Positions 1-13,200 of a DNA stretch of 64,000 nt are shown piece after piece. The notes beneath the pieces were generated by a model. It had not been told where the DNA came from. It ran no database searches and saw only the letters and a program-made list of their open reading frames with translations. Each line of letters begins with the position of its first letter. The first letter of the stretch is position 1. The translations under genes were made by a program, and so were the position numbers. This DNA is from Chionomys nivalis (Eukaryota > Chordata > Mammalia > Rodentia > Cricetidae). Where the stretch lies: the NCBI RefSeq assembly GCF_950005125.1, contig NC_080097.1, positions 76,302,601-76,366,600 on the forward strand, written 5' to 3'.

Positions 1-2897
1 TGCATTTCTTAATAAAGCTTTTCCTAAAATGAATACACTTTAAAAAGAACGTGATTATATCTAAAAGCAAAGATTCTACAGAGAAAAGGAACACGGATCT
101 CACTTCTAACAAGCCTTTGACATGTCACAAAGAACTGCTTTGCTTTACAGAAAAAGACATGTGCGTTTCTTACTAAAGCATTTCAAGAAATGAATACACT
201 TTCAAAAGAATGTGATTATCTTTCAAATAAAGCTTCTACAGAGAAAAGGAATACTGATCTCACTTCAAACAATACTTTGACATGTCGCAAACAATTGCTT
301 CTCTTTAACAAGATACACGTGGGTTTCTTAGTAAAGCTTTTCAAGAAATGAATACACTTTCAAAAGAACGTGATTATATTTCAAAGCATAGCTTCTACAG
401 AGAAAAGGAACACTGATCTCACTTCTAACAGTAATTTGACATGTCGCAAACAACTTTTCTTTACACAGAAAGACGTGTGTTTCTTACTAAAGCTATTTAT
501 AAAATGAATACACTTTCCAAAGAATGTGACTTTCTTTCAAAGTAAAGCTTCTACGGAGAAAAGGAACATTGATATCACTTCTAACAATAATTTGACACGT
601 CGCAAACAACTGCTTCTCTTTACAGGGAAACACATGTGTGTTTCTTCCTAAAGCTTTTCATGAAATGAATACACTTTGAAATAAATGTGATTATCTTTCA
701 AAGTAAAGCTTCTACAGAGAAAGGAACACTTATCTCTCTTCCAAAAATACTTTGACATGTCGCAAAAAATGGCTTTTCTTTACAGAGAAACAGTTGTGCG
801 TTTCTTACTAAAGCTATTTTTGAAATGAATACACTTTCAAAACAATGAGATTATCTTTCAAAGTAAAGCTTGTAGAGAGAAAAGAAAACTGTTCTCATTT
901 TTAACAGTAATTTGACATGTCACAAACAACTGCTTTTCTTTAGAGAGAAATACATGTATGTTTCTTACTAAAGATTTTCAAGAAATGTATACACTTTCAA
1001 AAGAACGTGATTATCTTTCAAATTAAAGCTTGTACAGAGAAAAGGAATATTGATCTCACTTCAAACAATATTTTGACATGTCCCAAACAACTGCTTCTCC
1101 TAACCAAGTAACACATGTGCTTTGCTTACTAAAGTTTTAAAGAAATGAATACACTTTTAAAAGAACATGATTATATTTCAAAGCAGAGTTTCTACAGAGA
1201 ATGGAACACTGATCTCACTTCTAACAATACTTTGACATGTCGCAAACAACTGCTTCTCTTTACAGAGAAACACTTGTGCGTTTCTTACTAAAGCTATTAA
1301 TGAAATGAATACACTTTCAGAAGAATATGATTATCTTTCAAAGTAAAGTTGTACAGAGAAAGGTAAACTGATCTCACTTCTAACAATACTTTGACATGTC
1401 GCAAACAACTGCTTCTCTTTACCAAGAAACACATGTGTTTCTAACTAAAGCTGTTCAAGAAATGTATACACTTTCAAAAGAATGTGATTATCCTTCAAAG
1501 TAAAGCTTGTACAAAGAAAAGGAACACTGATATCACTTCTAACAAGACGTTGACATGTCGCAAAAAACTGCTTCTCTTTATCAAGAAACACATGTGTGTT
1601 AGTTACTAAAGCTTTTCAGGAAATGAATACACTTTCAAAAGAATGTGATTATCTTTCAAAGTAAATCTTGTACCTAGAAAAGGAATATTGACCTCACTTC
1701 AAACAACACTTTGACATGCCGCAAACAACTGCTTCTCCTTACCAAGTAACACAAGTGCGTTTTAACTAAAGCTTTTCAGGAAAGAATACAGTTTCAAAAT
1801 AGCGTGATTATCTTTCAATGTAAAGCTTGTACAGAGAAAAGGAACACTGATCTCACTAATAACAATACTTTGACATGTCGCAAAAAATGGCCTCTCTTTA
1901 CAGAGAAACACATGTGCGTTTCTTACTAAAGCTATTTATGAAATAAATACACTTTCAAAGAATGTGGTTATCTTTCAAATTAAAGCTTCTACAGAGAAAA
2001 GCAACACTGATCTCAGGTCTAATAGGACGTTGACATGTCGCAAACAACTGCTTCTCATTACCAAGAAACACATGTGCGTTTCTTACTAAAGTTTTTAAAG
2101 AAATGAATACACTTTTTAAAGAACCAATTGTATTGCAAAGCAAAGCTTCTACAGAGAATGGAACACTGATCTCACTTCTAACAATACTTTGACATGTCAC
2201 AAACAACAGCTTCTCTTTACAGAGAAACACTTGTGCGTTTCTTACTAAAGCTATTAATGAAATGAATACACTTTCAAAGAATGTGATTATCTTTCAAAGT
2301 AAAGCTTCTACAGAGAAATGAATACTGATCACACTTCTAACAAGACTTTGACATGTCAGAAACAACTGCTTCTCTTTACCAAGACACACATGAGCATTAT
2401 TACTAAAGCATTTCTAGAAATGAATACACTTTCAAAAGAACGTGACTATATTTCAAAATAAAGCTTCCACAGAGAAAATGAACACTGATCTCACTTCTAA
2501 CAGTAATTTGACATGTCGAAAAGAAGTGCTTTTCTTTACAGAGAAACACATGTACATTTCTTACTAAAGCTTATCATGAAATGAATACACTTTCAAAAGA
2601 ATATGATTATACTTCAAAGCAAAGCTTCTACAGAGAAAAGGAACACTGATCTCACTTCTAAAAATACTTGACATGTCGGAAAAAACTGCTTCTCTTTACA
2701 GAGAAACACATATGCGTTTCTTCCTAATGCTTTTCATGAAATGAATACACTTTGAAAAGAATGTGATTATCTTTCAAAGTAAAGCTTTTACAGAGAAAGG
2801 AACACTGATCTCTCTTCTAAAAATACTTTGACATGATGCATAATACGGCCTTTCTTTACAGAGAAACAACTGTGCGTTTCTTACTAAAGTTATATAT

Positions 2898-2948
2898 GAA
2901 ACACATATGCGTTTCTTCCTAATGCTTTTCATGAAATGAATACACTTT
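2898..2948. repeat. Short templated insertion copied from the neighbouring monomer
   Basis: At 2898-2948 monomer 19 of the first duplicated block contains 51 bp identical to 2703-2753, the start of monomer 18 located 195 bp upstream. Entry is at the shared GAAAC, and exit is within the shared AATACACTT. The net effect is +35 bp relative to the second copy (around 3567) and to all other units. This looks like a brief template switch or a microhomology-mediated conversion within the array. It also creates an unrelated short open frame on the minus strand. Confidence 0.85.
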
Positions 2949-3064
2949 AAAAAAACGTGATTATCTTTCAAAATAAAGCTTTGACAGAGAAAAGGAAAAC
3001 TGATCTCACTTCTAATAGATATTTGACAGTTGCAAACGTCTGCTTCTTTACAGAGAAACTCATG

Positions 3065-3224
3065 TGTGTTTCATACTAAAACTTTTTAAGAAATGAATAC
3101 ACATTCAAAAGAACGTGATTATCATTCAAAGCAAAGCTTCTACAGAGGATGGAACACTGATCTCACTTCTAACAGTAATTTGACATGTCGAAAAGAAGTG
3201 CTTTTCTTTACAGAGAAACACATG
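3065..3224. repeat. Hybrid monomer 20/16 at the duplication junction of unit 1
   Basis: The left part (ACAGAGGATGGAACACTG) is diagnostic of monomer 20. The right part (AGTAATTTGACATGTCGAAA) is diagnostic of what follows the CACTTCTAAC block of monomer 16. The crossover lies in the shared stretch ending at 3173. Hybrid length is the normal 160 bp, so the exchange was in register. Confidence 0.9.
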
Positions 3225-5444
3225 TACGTTTCTTACTAAAGCTTATCATGAAATGAATACACTTTCAAAAGAATATGATTATACTTCAAAGCAAAGCTTC
3301 TACAGAGAAAAGGAACACTGATCTCACTTCTAAAAATACTTGACATGTCGGAAAAAACTGCTTCTCTTTACAGAGAAACACATATGCGTTTCTTCCTAAT
3401 GCTTTTCATGAAATGAATACACTTTGAAAAGAATGTGATTATCTTTCAAAGTAAAGCTTTTACAGAGAAAGGAACACTGATCTCTCTTCTAAAAATACTT
3501 TGACATGATGCATAATACGGCCTTTCTTTACAGAGAAACAACTGTGCGTTTCTTACTAAAGTTATATATGAAACTAATACACTTTCAAAAAACGTGATTA
3601 TCTTTCAAAATAAAGCTTTGACAGAGAAAAGGAAAACTGATCTCACTTCTAATAGATATTTGACAGTTGCAAACATCTGCTTCTTTACAGAGAAACTCAT
3701 GTGTGTTTCATACTAAAACTTTTTAAGAAATGAATACACATTCAAAAGAACGTGATTATCATTCAAAGCAAAGCTTCTACAGAGGATGGAACACTGATCT
3801 CACTTCTAACAAGACTTTGACATTTAGGAAACAATTGAATCTCTTTACCAAGTAACACGTGTGTTTCTTACTAAAGCTAATCCTGAAATGAATACACTTT
3901 CAAAGGAATGTGATTATCTTTCAAAGTAAAGCTTCTACACAGAAAGGTACACTGATCTCTCTTCTAACAATACTTTGACATGTCGCAAAAAATGGCCTCT
4001 CTTTAGAGAAACACATGTGCGTTTCTTACTAAAGCTATTTATGAAATGAACACCCTTTCAAAAGAATGTGATTTTCTTTCAAAGTAAACCTGCTACAGAG
4101 AAAAGGAATACTGATTTCACTTCAAACAATACTTTGAATGTCATAAACAACTGCTTCTCCTTACCAAGATACACATGTGTGTTTCATGCTAAAGCTTTTC
4201 AAGAAATGAATACACTTTCAAAAGAATGTGAATATCTTTCAAAGTAAAGCTTGTACAGAGAAAAGGAATACGGATCTCACTTCTACCAATACTTTAACAT
4301 GTTCCAAAGAACTGCTTCTCTTTACAGAAAAACACATGTGCTTTTCTTACAAAAGCATTTCATGAAATAAATACACATTCAAAAGAACGTTATTATCTTT
4401 CAAAGTAAAACTTCTGCAGAGAAAAGGAAAACTAATCTCACTTCTAACAGTAATTTGACATGTCGCAAACATCTGCTTCTCTTTACAGAGAAACACATGT
4501 GCGTTTCTTACTAAAGCTTTTCAAGATATGAATACACTTTCAAAAGAACATGTTTATATTTCAAAACAAAGATTCTACAGAGAAAAGGAACACTGATCTC
4601 ACTTCTAACAATACTTTGACATGTCGTAAACAATGGCTTCTCTTTACAAGGAACAGTTGTGCGTTTCTTACTTAAGTTATTTATGAAATGAATACACTTT
4701 CAAAGAATGTGATTATCTTTCAAAGTAAAGTTTCTAAAGAGAAATGAACACTGATCTCACTTCTAACAAGGCTTTGACATGTCAGAAACAACTGCCTTTC
4801 CTTACCAAGAAACACATGTGTGTTATTACTAAAGCATTTAAAGAAATAAATACACTTTCAAAAGAACGTGATTATATTTCAAATTAAAGCTTGCACACAG
4901 AAAATGACTACTGATCTCACTTCTGACATGTCGAAAACAACTGCTTCTCCTTACAGAGAAACACATGTGTGTTTCTTACAAAAGTATTTCATGAAATAAA
5001 TGCACTTTCAAAAAAACGTGATTATCTTCCAAAGTAAAGCTTCTATAGAGAAAAGGAACACTGATCTCACTTCTAAAAAGACTTTGACATGTAGCAAAAA
5101 CTGCTTCTCTTTACCAAGAAACACATGTGTTTCTTAATAAAGCTTTTCAAGAGATGAATACACTTTCAAAAGAACATGATTATATTTCAAAGCAAAGCTT
5201 CTACAGAGAAAAGTAACACTGATCTCACTTCTAACAGTAATTTGCCATGTTGCAAACAACTGCTTTTCTTTACAAAGAAACACTTTTGCGTTTCTTACTA
5301 AAGCTATTTTTGAAATGAACTCTTTCAAAACAATGTGATTATCTTCCAAAGTAAAGCTTCTACAGAGAAAAGGAAAACTGATCTCACTTCAAACAGTAAT
5401 AGATATGTCGGAAAAATCTGCTTCTCTATAAGGAGAAGCACATG

Positions 5445-8400
5445 TGCATTTCTTAATAAAGCTTTTCCTAAAATGAATACACTTTAAAAAGAACGTGATT
5501 ATATCTAAAAGCAAAGATTCTACAGAGAAAAGGAACACGGATCTCACTTCTAACAAGCCTTTGACATGTCACAAAGAACTGCTTTGCTTTACAGAAAAAG
5601 ACATGTGCGTTTCTTACTAAAGCATTTCAAGAAATGAATACACTTTCAAAAGAATGTGATTATCTTTCAAATAAAGCTTCTACAGAGAAAAGGAATACTG
5701 ATCTCACTTCAAACAATACTTTGACATGTCGCAAACAATTGCTTCTCTTTAACAAGATACACGTGGGTTTCTTAGTAAAGCTTTTCAAGAAATGAATACA
5801 CTTTCAAAAGAACGTGATTATATTTCAAAGCATAGCTTCTACAGAGAAAAGGAACACTGATCTCACTTCTAACAGTAATTTGACATGTCGCAAACAACTT
5901 TTCTTTACACAGAAAGACGTGTGTTTCTTACTAAAGCTATTTATAAAATGAATACACTTTCCAAAGAATGTGACTTTCTTTCAAAGTAAAGCTTCTACGG
6001 AGAAAAGGAACATTGATATCACTTCTAACAATAATTTGACACGTCGCAAACAACTGCTTCTCTTTACAGGGAAACACATGTGTGTTTCTTCCTAAAGCTT
6101 TTCATGAAATGAATACACTTTGAAATAAATGTGATTATCTTTCAAAGTAAAGCTTCTACAGAGAAAGGAACACTTATCTCTCTTCCAAAAATACTTTGAC
6201 ATGTCGCAAAAAATGGCTTTTCTTTACAGAGAAACAGTTGTGCGTTTCTTACTAAAGCTATTTTTGAAATGAATACACTTTCAAAACAATGAGATTATCT
6301 TTCAAAGTAAAGCTTGTAGAGAGAAAAGAAAACTGTTCTCATTTTTAACAGTAATTTGACATGTCACAAACAACTGCTTTTCTTTAGAGAGAAATACATG
6401 TATGTTTCTTACTAAAGATTTTCAAGAAATGTATACACTTTCAAAAGAACGTGATTATCTTTCAAATTAAAGCTTGTACAGAGAAAAGGAATATTGATCT
6501 CACTTCAAACAATATTTTGACATGTCCCAAACAACTGCTTCTCCTAACCAAGTAACACATGTGCTTTGCTTACTAAAGTTTTTAAGAAATGAATACACTT
6601 TTAAAAGAACATGATTATATTTCAAAGCAGAGTTTCTACAGAGAATGGAACACTGATCTCACTTCTAACAATACTTTGACATGTCGCAAACAACTGCTTC
6701 TCTTTACAGAGAAACACTTGTGCGTTTCTTACTAAAGCTATTAATGAAATGAATACACTTTCAGAAGAATATGATTATCTTTCAAAGTAAAGTTGTACAG
6801 AGAAAGGTAAACTGATCTCACTTCTAACAATACTTTGACATGTCGCAAACAACTGCTTCTCTTTACCAAGAAACACATGTGTTTCTAACTAAAGCTGTTC
6901 AAGAAATGTATACACTTTCAAAAGAATGTGATTATCCTTCAAAGTAAAGCTTGTACAAAGAAAAGGAACACTGATATCACTTCTAACAAGACGTTGACAT
7001 GTCGCAAAAAACTGCTTCTCTTTATCAAGAAACACATGTGTGTTAGTTACTAAAGCTTTTCAGGAAATGAATACACTTTCAAAAGAATGTGATTATCTTT
7101 CAAAGTAAATCTTGTACCTAGAAAAGGAATATTGACCTCACTTCAAACAACACTTTGACATGCCGCAAACAACTGCTTCTCCTTACCAAGTAACACAAGT
7201 GCGTTTTAACTAAAGCTTTTCAGGAAAGAATACAGTTTCAAAATAGCGTGATTATCTTTCAATGTAAAGCTTGTACAGAGAAAAGGAACACTGATCTCAC
7301 TAATAACAATACTTTGACATGTCGCAAAAAATGGCCTCTCTTTACAGAGAAACACATGTGCGTTTCTTACTAAAGCTATTTATGAAATAAATACACTTTC
7401 AAAGAATGTGGTTATCTTTCAAATTAAAGCTTCTACAGAGAAAAGCAACACTGATCTCAGGTCTAATAGGACGTTGACATGTCGCAAACAACTGCTTCTC
7501 ATTACCAAGAAACACATGTGCGTTTCTTACTAAAGTTTTTAAAGAAATGAATACACTTTTTAAAGAACCAATTGTATTGCAAAGCAAAGCTTCTACAGAG
7601 AATGGAACACTGATCTCACTTCTAACAATACTTTGACATGTCGCAAACAACAGCTTCTCTTTACAGAGAAACACTTGTGCGTTTCTTACTAAAGCTATTA
7701 ATGAAATGAATACACTTTCAAAGAATGTGATTATCTTTCAAAGTAAAGCTTCTACAGAGAAATGAATACTGATCACACTTCTAACAAGACTTTGACATGT
7801 CAGAAACAACTGCTTCTCTTTACCAAGACACACATGAGCATTATTACTAAAGCATTTCTAGAAATGAATACACTTTCAAAAGAACGTGACTATATTTCAA
7901 AATAAAGCTTCCACAGAGAAAATGAACACTGATCTCACTTCTAACAGTAATTTGACATGTCGAAAAGAAGTGCTTTTCTTTACAGAGAAACACATGTACA
8001 TTTCTTACTAAAGCTTATCATGAAATGAATACACTTTCAAAAGAATATGATTATACTTCAAAGCAAAGCTTCTACAGAGAAAAGGAACACTGATCTCACT
8101 TCTAAAAATACTTGACATGTCGGAAAAAACTGCTTCTCTTTACAGAGAAACACATATGCGTTTCTTCCTAATGCTTTTCATGAAATGAATACACTTTGAA
8201 AAGAATGTGATTATCTTTCAAAGTAAAGCTTTTACAGAGAAAGGAACACTGATCTCTCTTCTAAAAATACTTTGACATGATGCATAATACGGCCTTTCTT
8301 TACAGAGAAACAACTGTGCGTTTCTTACTAAAGTTATATATGAAACTAATACACTTTCAAAAAACGTGATTATCTTTCAAAATAAAGCTTTGACAGAGAA

Positions 8401-10215
8401 AAGGAAAACTGATCTCACTTCTAATAGATATTTGACAGTTGCAAACGTCTGCTTCTTTACAGAGAAACTCATGTGTGTTTCATACTAAAACTTTTTAAGA
8501 AATGAATACACATTCAAAAGAACGTGATTATCATTCAAAGCAAAGCTTCTACAGAGGATGGAACACTGATCTCACTTCTAACAAGACTTTGACATTTAGG
8601 AAACAATTGAATCTCTTTACCAAGTAACACGTGTGTTTCTTACTAAAGCTAATCCTGAAATGAATACACTTTCAAAGGAATGTGATTATCTTTCAAAGTA
8701 AAGCTTCTACACAGAAAGGAACACTGATCTCTCTTCTAACAATACTTTGACATGTCGCAAAAAATGGCCTCTCTTTAGAGAAACACATGTGCGTTTCTTA
8801 CTAAAGCTATTTATGAAATGAACACCCTTTCAAAAGAATGTGATTTTCTTTCAAAGTAAACCTGCTACAGAGAAAAGGAATACTGATTTCACTTCAAACA
8901 ATACTTTGAATGTCGTAAACAACTGCTTCTCCTTACCAAGATACACATGTGTGTTTCATGCTAAAGCTTTTCAAGAAATGAATACACTTTCAAAAGAATG
9001 TGAATATCTTTCAAAGTAAAGCTTGTACAGAGAAAAGGAATACGGATCTCACTTCTACCAATACTTTAACATGCTGCAAAGAACTGCTTCTCTTTACAGA
9101 AAAACACATGTGCTTTTCTTACAAAAGCATTTCATGAAATAAATACACATTCAAAAGAACGTTATTATCTTTCAAAGTAAAACTTCTGCAGAGAAAAGGA
9201 AAACTAATCTCACTTCTAACAGTAATTTGACATGTCGCAAACATCTGCTTCTCTTTACAGAGAAACACATGTGCGTTTCTTACTAAAGCTTTTCAAGATA
9301 TGAATACACTTTCAAAAGAACATGTTTATATTTCAAAACAAAGATTCTACAGAGAAAAGGAACACTGATCTCACTTCTAACAATACTTTGACATGTCGTA
9401 AACAATGGCTTCTCTTTACAAGGAACAGTTGTGCGTTTCTTACTAAGTTATTTATGAAATGAATACACTTTCAAAGAATGTGATTATCTTTCAAAGTAAA
9501 GTTTCTAAAGAGAAATGAACACTGATCTCACTTCTAACAAGGCTTTGACATGTCAGAAACAACTGCCTTTCCTTACCAAGAAACACATGTGTGTTATTAC
9601 TAAAGCATTTAAAGAAATAAATACACTTTCAAAAGAACGTGATTATATTTCAAATTAAAGCTTGCACACAGAAAATGACTACTGATCTCACTTCTAACAT
9701 GTCGAAAACAACTGCTTCTCCTTACAGAGAAACACATGTGTGTTTCTTACAAAAGTATTTCATGAAATAAATGCACTTTCAAAAAAACGTGATTATCTTC
9801 CAAAGTAAAGCTTCTATAGAGAAAAGGAACACTGATCTCACTTCTCAAAAGACTTTGACATGTAGCAAAAACTGCTTCTCTTTACCAAGAAACACATGTG
9901 TTTCTTAATAAAGCTTTTCAAGAGATGAATACACTTTCAAAAGAACATGATTATATTTCAAAGCAAAGCTTCTACAGAGAAAAGTAACACTGATCTCACT
10001 TCTAACAGTAATTTGCCATGTTGCAAACAACTGCTTTTCTTTACAAAGAAACACTTTTGCGTTTCTTACTAAAGCTATTTTTGAAATGAACTCTTTCAAA
10101 ACAATGTGATTATCTTCCAAAGTAAAGCTTCTACAGAGAAAAGGAAAACTGATCTCACTTCAAACAGTAATAGATATGTCGGAAAAATCTGCTTCTCTAT
10201 AAGGAGAAGCACATG
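5445..10215. repeat. HOR unit 2: standard 30-mer (4771 bp)
   Basis: This is the reference 30-monomer unit used here for numbering. It differs from the 4772-bp form by one missing T (CTTACTAAG instead of CTTACTTAAG, near 9441). Private variants include AAAGTTTTTAAGAAATG near 6586 and CATGCTGCAAAG near 9071. It shares GTACATTTC of monomer 17 with the first duplicated copy in unit 1, linking these two adjacent units. Confidence 0.95.
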
Positions 10216-13200
10216 TGCATTTCTTAATAAAGCTTTTCCTAAAATGAATACACTTTAAAAAGAACGTGATTATATCTAAAAGCAAAGATTCTACAGAGAA
10301 AAGGAACACGGATCTCACTTCTAACAAGCCTTTGACATGTCACAAAGAACTGCTTTGCTTTACAGAAAAAGACATGTGCGTTTCTTACTAAAGCATTTCA
10401 AGAAATGAATACACTTTCAAAAGAATGTGATTATCTTTCAAATAAAGCTTCTACAGAGAAAAGGAATACTGATCTCACTTCAAACAATACTTTGACATGT
10501 CGCAAACAATTGCTTCTCTTTAACAAGATACACGTGGGTTTCTTAGTAAAGCTTTTCAAGAAATGAATACACTTTCAAAAGAACGTGATTATATTTCAAA
10601 GCATAGCTTCTACAGAGAAAAGGAACACTGATCTCACTTCTAACAGTAATTTGACATGTCGCAAACAACTTTTCTTTACACAGAAAGACGTGTGTTTCTT
10701 ACTAAAGCTATTTATAAAATGAATACACTTTCCAAAGAATGTGACTTTCTTTCAAAGTAAAGCTTCTACGGAGAAAAGGAACATTGATATCACTTCTAAC
10801 AATAATTTGACACGTCGCAAACAACTGCTTCTCTTTACAGGGAAACACATGTGTGTTTCTTCCTAAAGCTTTTCATGAAATGAATACACTTTGAAATAAA
10901 TGTGATTATCTTTCAAAGTAAAGCTTCTACAGAGAAAGGAACACTTATCTCTCTTCCAAAAATACTTTGACATGTCGCAAAAAATGGCTTTTCTTTACAG
11001 AGAAACAGTTGTGCGTTTCTTACTAAAGCTATTTTTGAAATGAATACACTTTCAAAACAATGAGATTATCTTTCAAAGTAAAGCTTGTAGAGAGAAAAGA
11101 AAACTGTTCTCATTTTTAACAGTAATTTGACATGTCACAAACAACTGCTTTTCTTTAGAGAGAAATACATGTATGTTTCTTACTAAAGATTTTCAAGAAA
11201 TGTATACATTTTCAAAAGAACGTGATTATCTTTCAAATTAAAGCTTGTACAGAGAAAAGGAATATTGATCTCACTTCAAACAATATTTTGACATGTCCCA
11301 AACAACTGCTTCTCCTAACCAAGTAACACATGTGCTTTGCTTACTAAAGTTTTAAAGAAATGAATACACTTTTAAAAGAACATGATTATATTTCAAAGCA
11401 GAGTTTCTACAGAGAATGGAACACTGATCTCACTTCTAACAATACTTTGACATGTCGCAAACAACTGCTTCTCTTTACAGAGAAACACTTGTGCGTTTCT
11501 TACTAAAGCTATTAATGAAATGAATACACTTTCAGAAGAATATGATTATCTTTCAAAGTAAAGTTGTACAGAGAAAGGTAAACTGATCTCACTTCTAACA
11601 ATACTTTGACATGTCGCAAACAACTGCTTCTCTTTACCAAGAAACACATGTGTTTCTAACTAAAGCTGTTCAAGAAATGTATACACTTTCAAAAGAATGT
11701 GATTATCCTTCAAAGTAAAGCTTGTACAAAGAAAAGGAACACTGATATCACTTCTAACAAGACGTTGACATGTCGCAAAAAACTGCTTCTCTTTATCAAG
11801 AAACACATGTGTGTTAGTTACTAAAGCTTTTCAGGAAATGAATACACTTTCAAAAGAATGTGATTATCTTTCAAAGTAAATCTTGTACCTAGAAAAGGAA
11901 TATTGACCTCACTTCAAACAACACTTTGACATGTCGCAAACAACTGCTTCTCCTTACCAAGTAACACAAGTGCGTTTTAACTAAAGCTTTTCAGGAAAGA
12001 ATACAGTTTCAAAATAGCGTGATTATCTTTCAATGTAAAGCTTGTACAGAGAAAAGGAACACTGATCTCACTAATAACAATACTTTGACATGTCGCAAAA
12101 AATGGCCTCTCTTTACAGAGAAACACATGTGCGATTCTTACTAAAGCTATTTATGAAATAAATACACTTTCAAAGAATGTGGTTATCTTTCAAATTAAAG
12201 CTTCTACAGAGAAAAGCAACACTGATCTCAGGTCTAATAGGACGTTGACATGTCGCAAACAACTGCTTCTCATTACCAAGAAACACATGTGCGTTTCTTA
12301 CTAAAGTTTTTAAAGAAATGAATACACTTTTTAAAGAACCAATTGTATTGCAAAGCAAAGCTTCTACAGAGAATGGAACACTGATCTCCCTTCTAACAAT
12401 ACTTTGACATGTCGCAAACAACAGCTTCTCTTTACAGAGAAACACTTGTGCGTTTCTTACTAAAGCTATTAATGAAATGAATACACTTTCAAAGAATGTG
12501 ATTATCTTTCAAAGTAAAGCTTCTACAGAGAAATGAATACTGATCACACTTCTAACAAGACTTTGACATGTCAGAAACAACTGCTTCTCTTTACCAAGAC
12601 ACACATGAGCATTATTACTAAAGCATTTCTAGAAATGAATACACTTTCAAAGGAACGTGACTATATTTCAAAATAAAGCTTCCACAGAGAAAATGAACAC
12701 TGATCTCACTTCTAACAGTAATTTGACATGTCGAAAAGAAGTGCTTTTCTTTACAGAGAAACACATGTACGTTTCTTACTAAAGCTTATCATGAAATGAA
12801 TACACTTTCAAAAGAATATGATTATACTTCAAAGCAAAGCTTCTACAGAGAAAAGGAACACTGATCTCACTTCTAAAAATACTTGACATGTCGGAAAAAA
12901 CTGCTTCTCTTTACAGAGAAACACATATGCGTTTCTTCCTAATGCTTTTCATGAAATGAATACACTTTGAAAAGAATGTGATTATCTTTCAAAGTAAAGC
13001 TTTTACAGAGAAAGGAACACTGATCTCTCTTCTAAAAATACTTTGACATGATGCATAATACGGCCTTTCTTTACAGAGAAACAACTGTGCGTTTCTTACT
13101 AAAGTTATATATGAAACTAATACACTTTCAAAAAACGTGATTATCTTTCAAAATAAAGCTTTGACAGAGAAAAGGAAAACTGATCTCACTTCTAATAGAT

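Larger units (their letters stand above)
2502..3810. repeat. Tandem duplication of a four-monomer block inside unit 1
   Basis: The sequence after CACTTCTAAC at 2501 (AGTAATTTGACATGTCGAAA) recurs after CACTTCTAAC at 3173, and normal unit order resumes with AAGACTTTGACATTTAGG after 3810. The two copies match closely except for a 35-bp insertion in the first and scattered substitutions, such as GTACATTTC versus GTACGTTTC and AAACGTCTGC versus AAACATCTGC. The copies are therefore not a very recent identical duplication, or each has been converted by a different neighbouring unit. Confidence 0.93.
1..5444. repeat. HOR unit 1: 34-mer with an internal four-monomer duplication
   Basis: This unit is 672 bp longer than the standard 4772 bp. 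The excess is a direct duplication of monomers 16/17 to 20: first copy 2502-3173 (672 bp), second copy 3174-3810 (637 bp). The first copy is 35 bp longer because of an extra insertion near 2898-2948. It also carries private variants: GTCACAAACAACAG near 2208, AAGGTACACTG near 3945, GTCATAAAC near 4140, and CTTCTGACATG near 4922 instead of CTTCTAACATG. Confidence 0.95.

Noticed and set aside
2774..2971. A 65-codon minus-strand open frame in unit 1
   Set aside because: Created by the 35-bp templated insertion in the satellite and absent from all other units.
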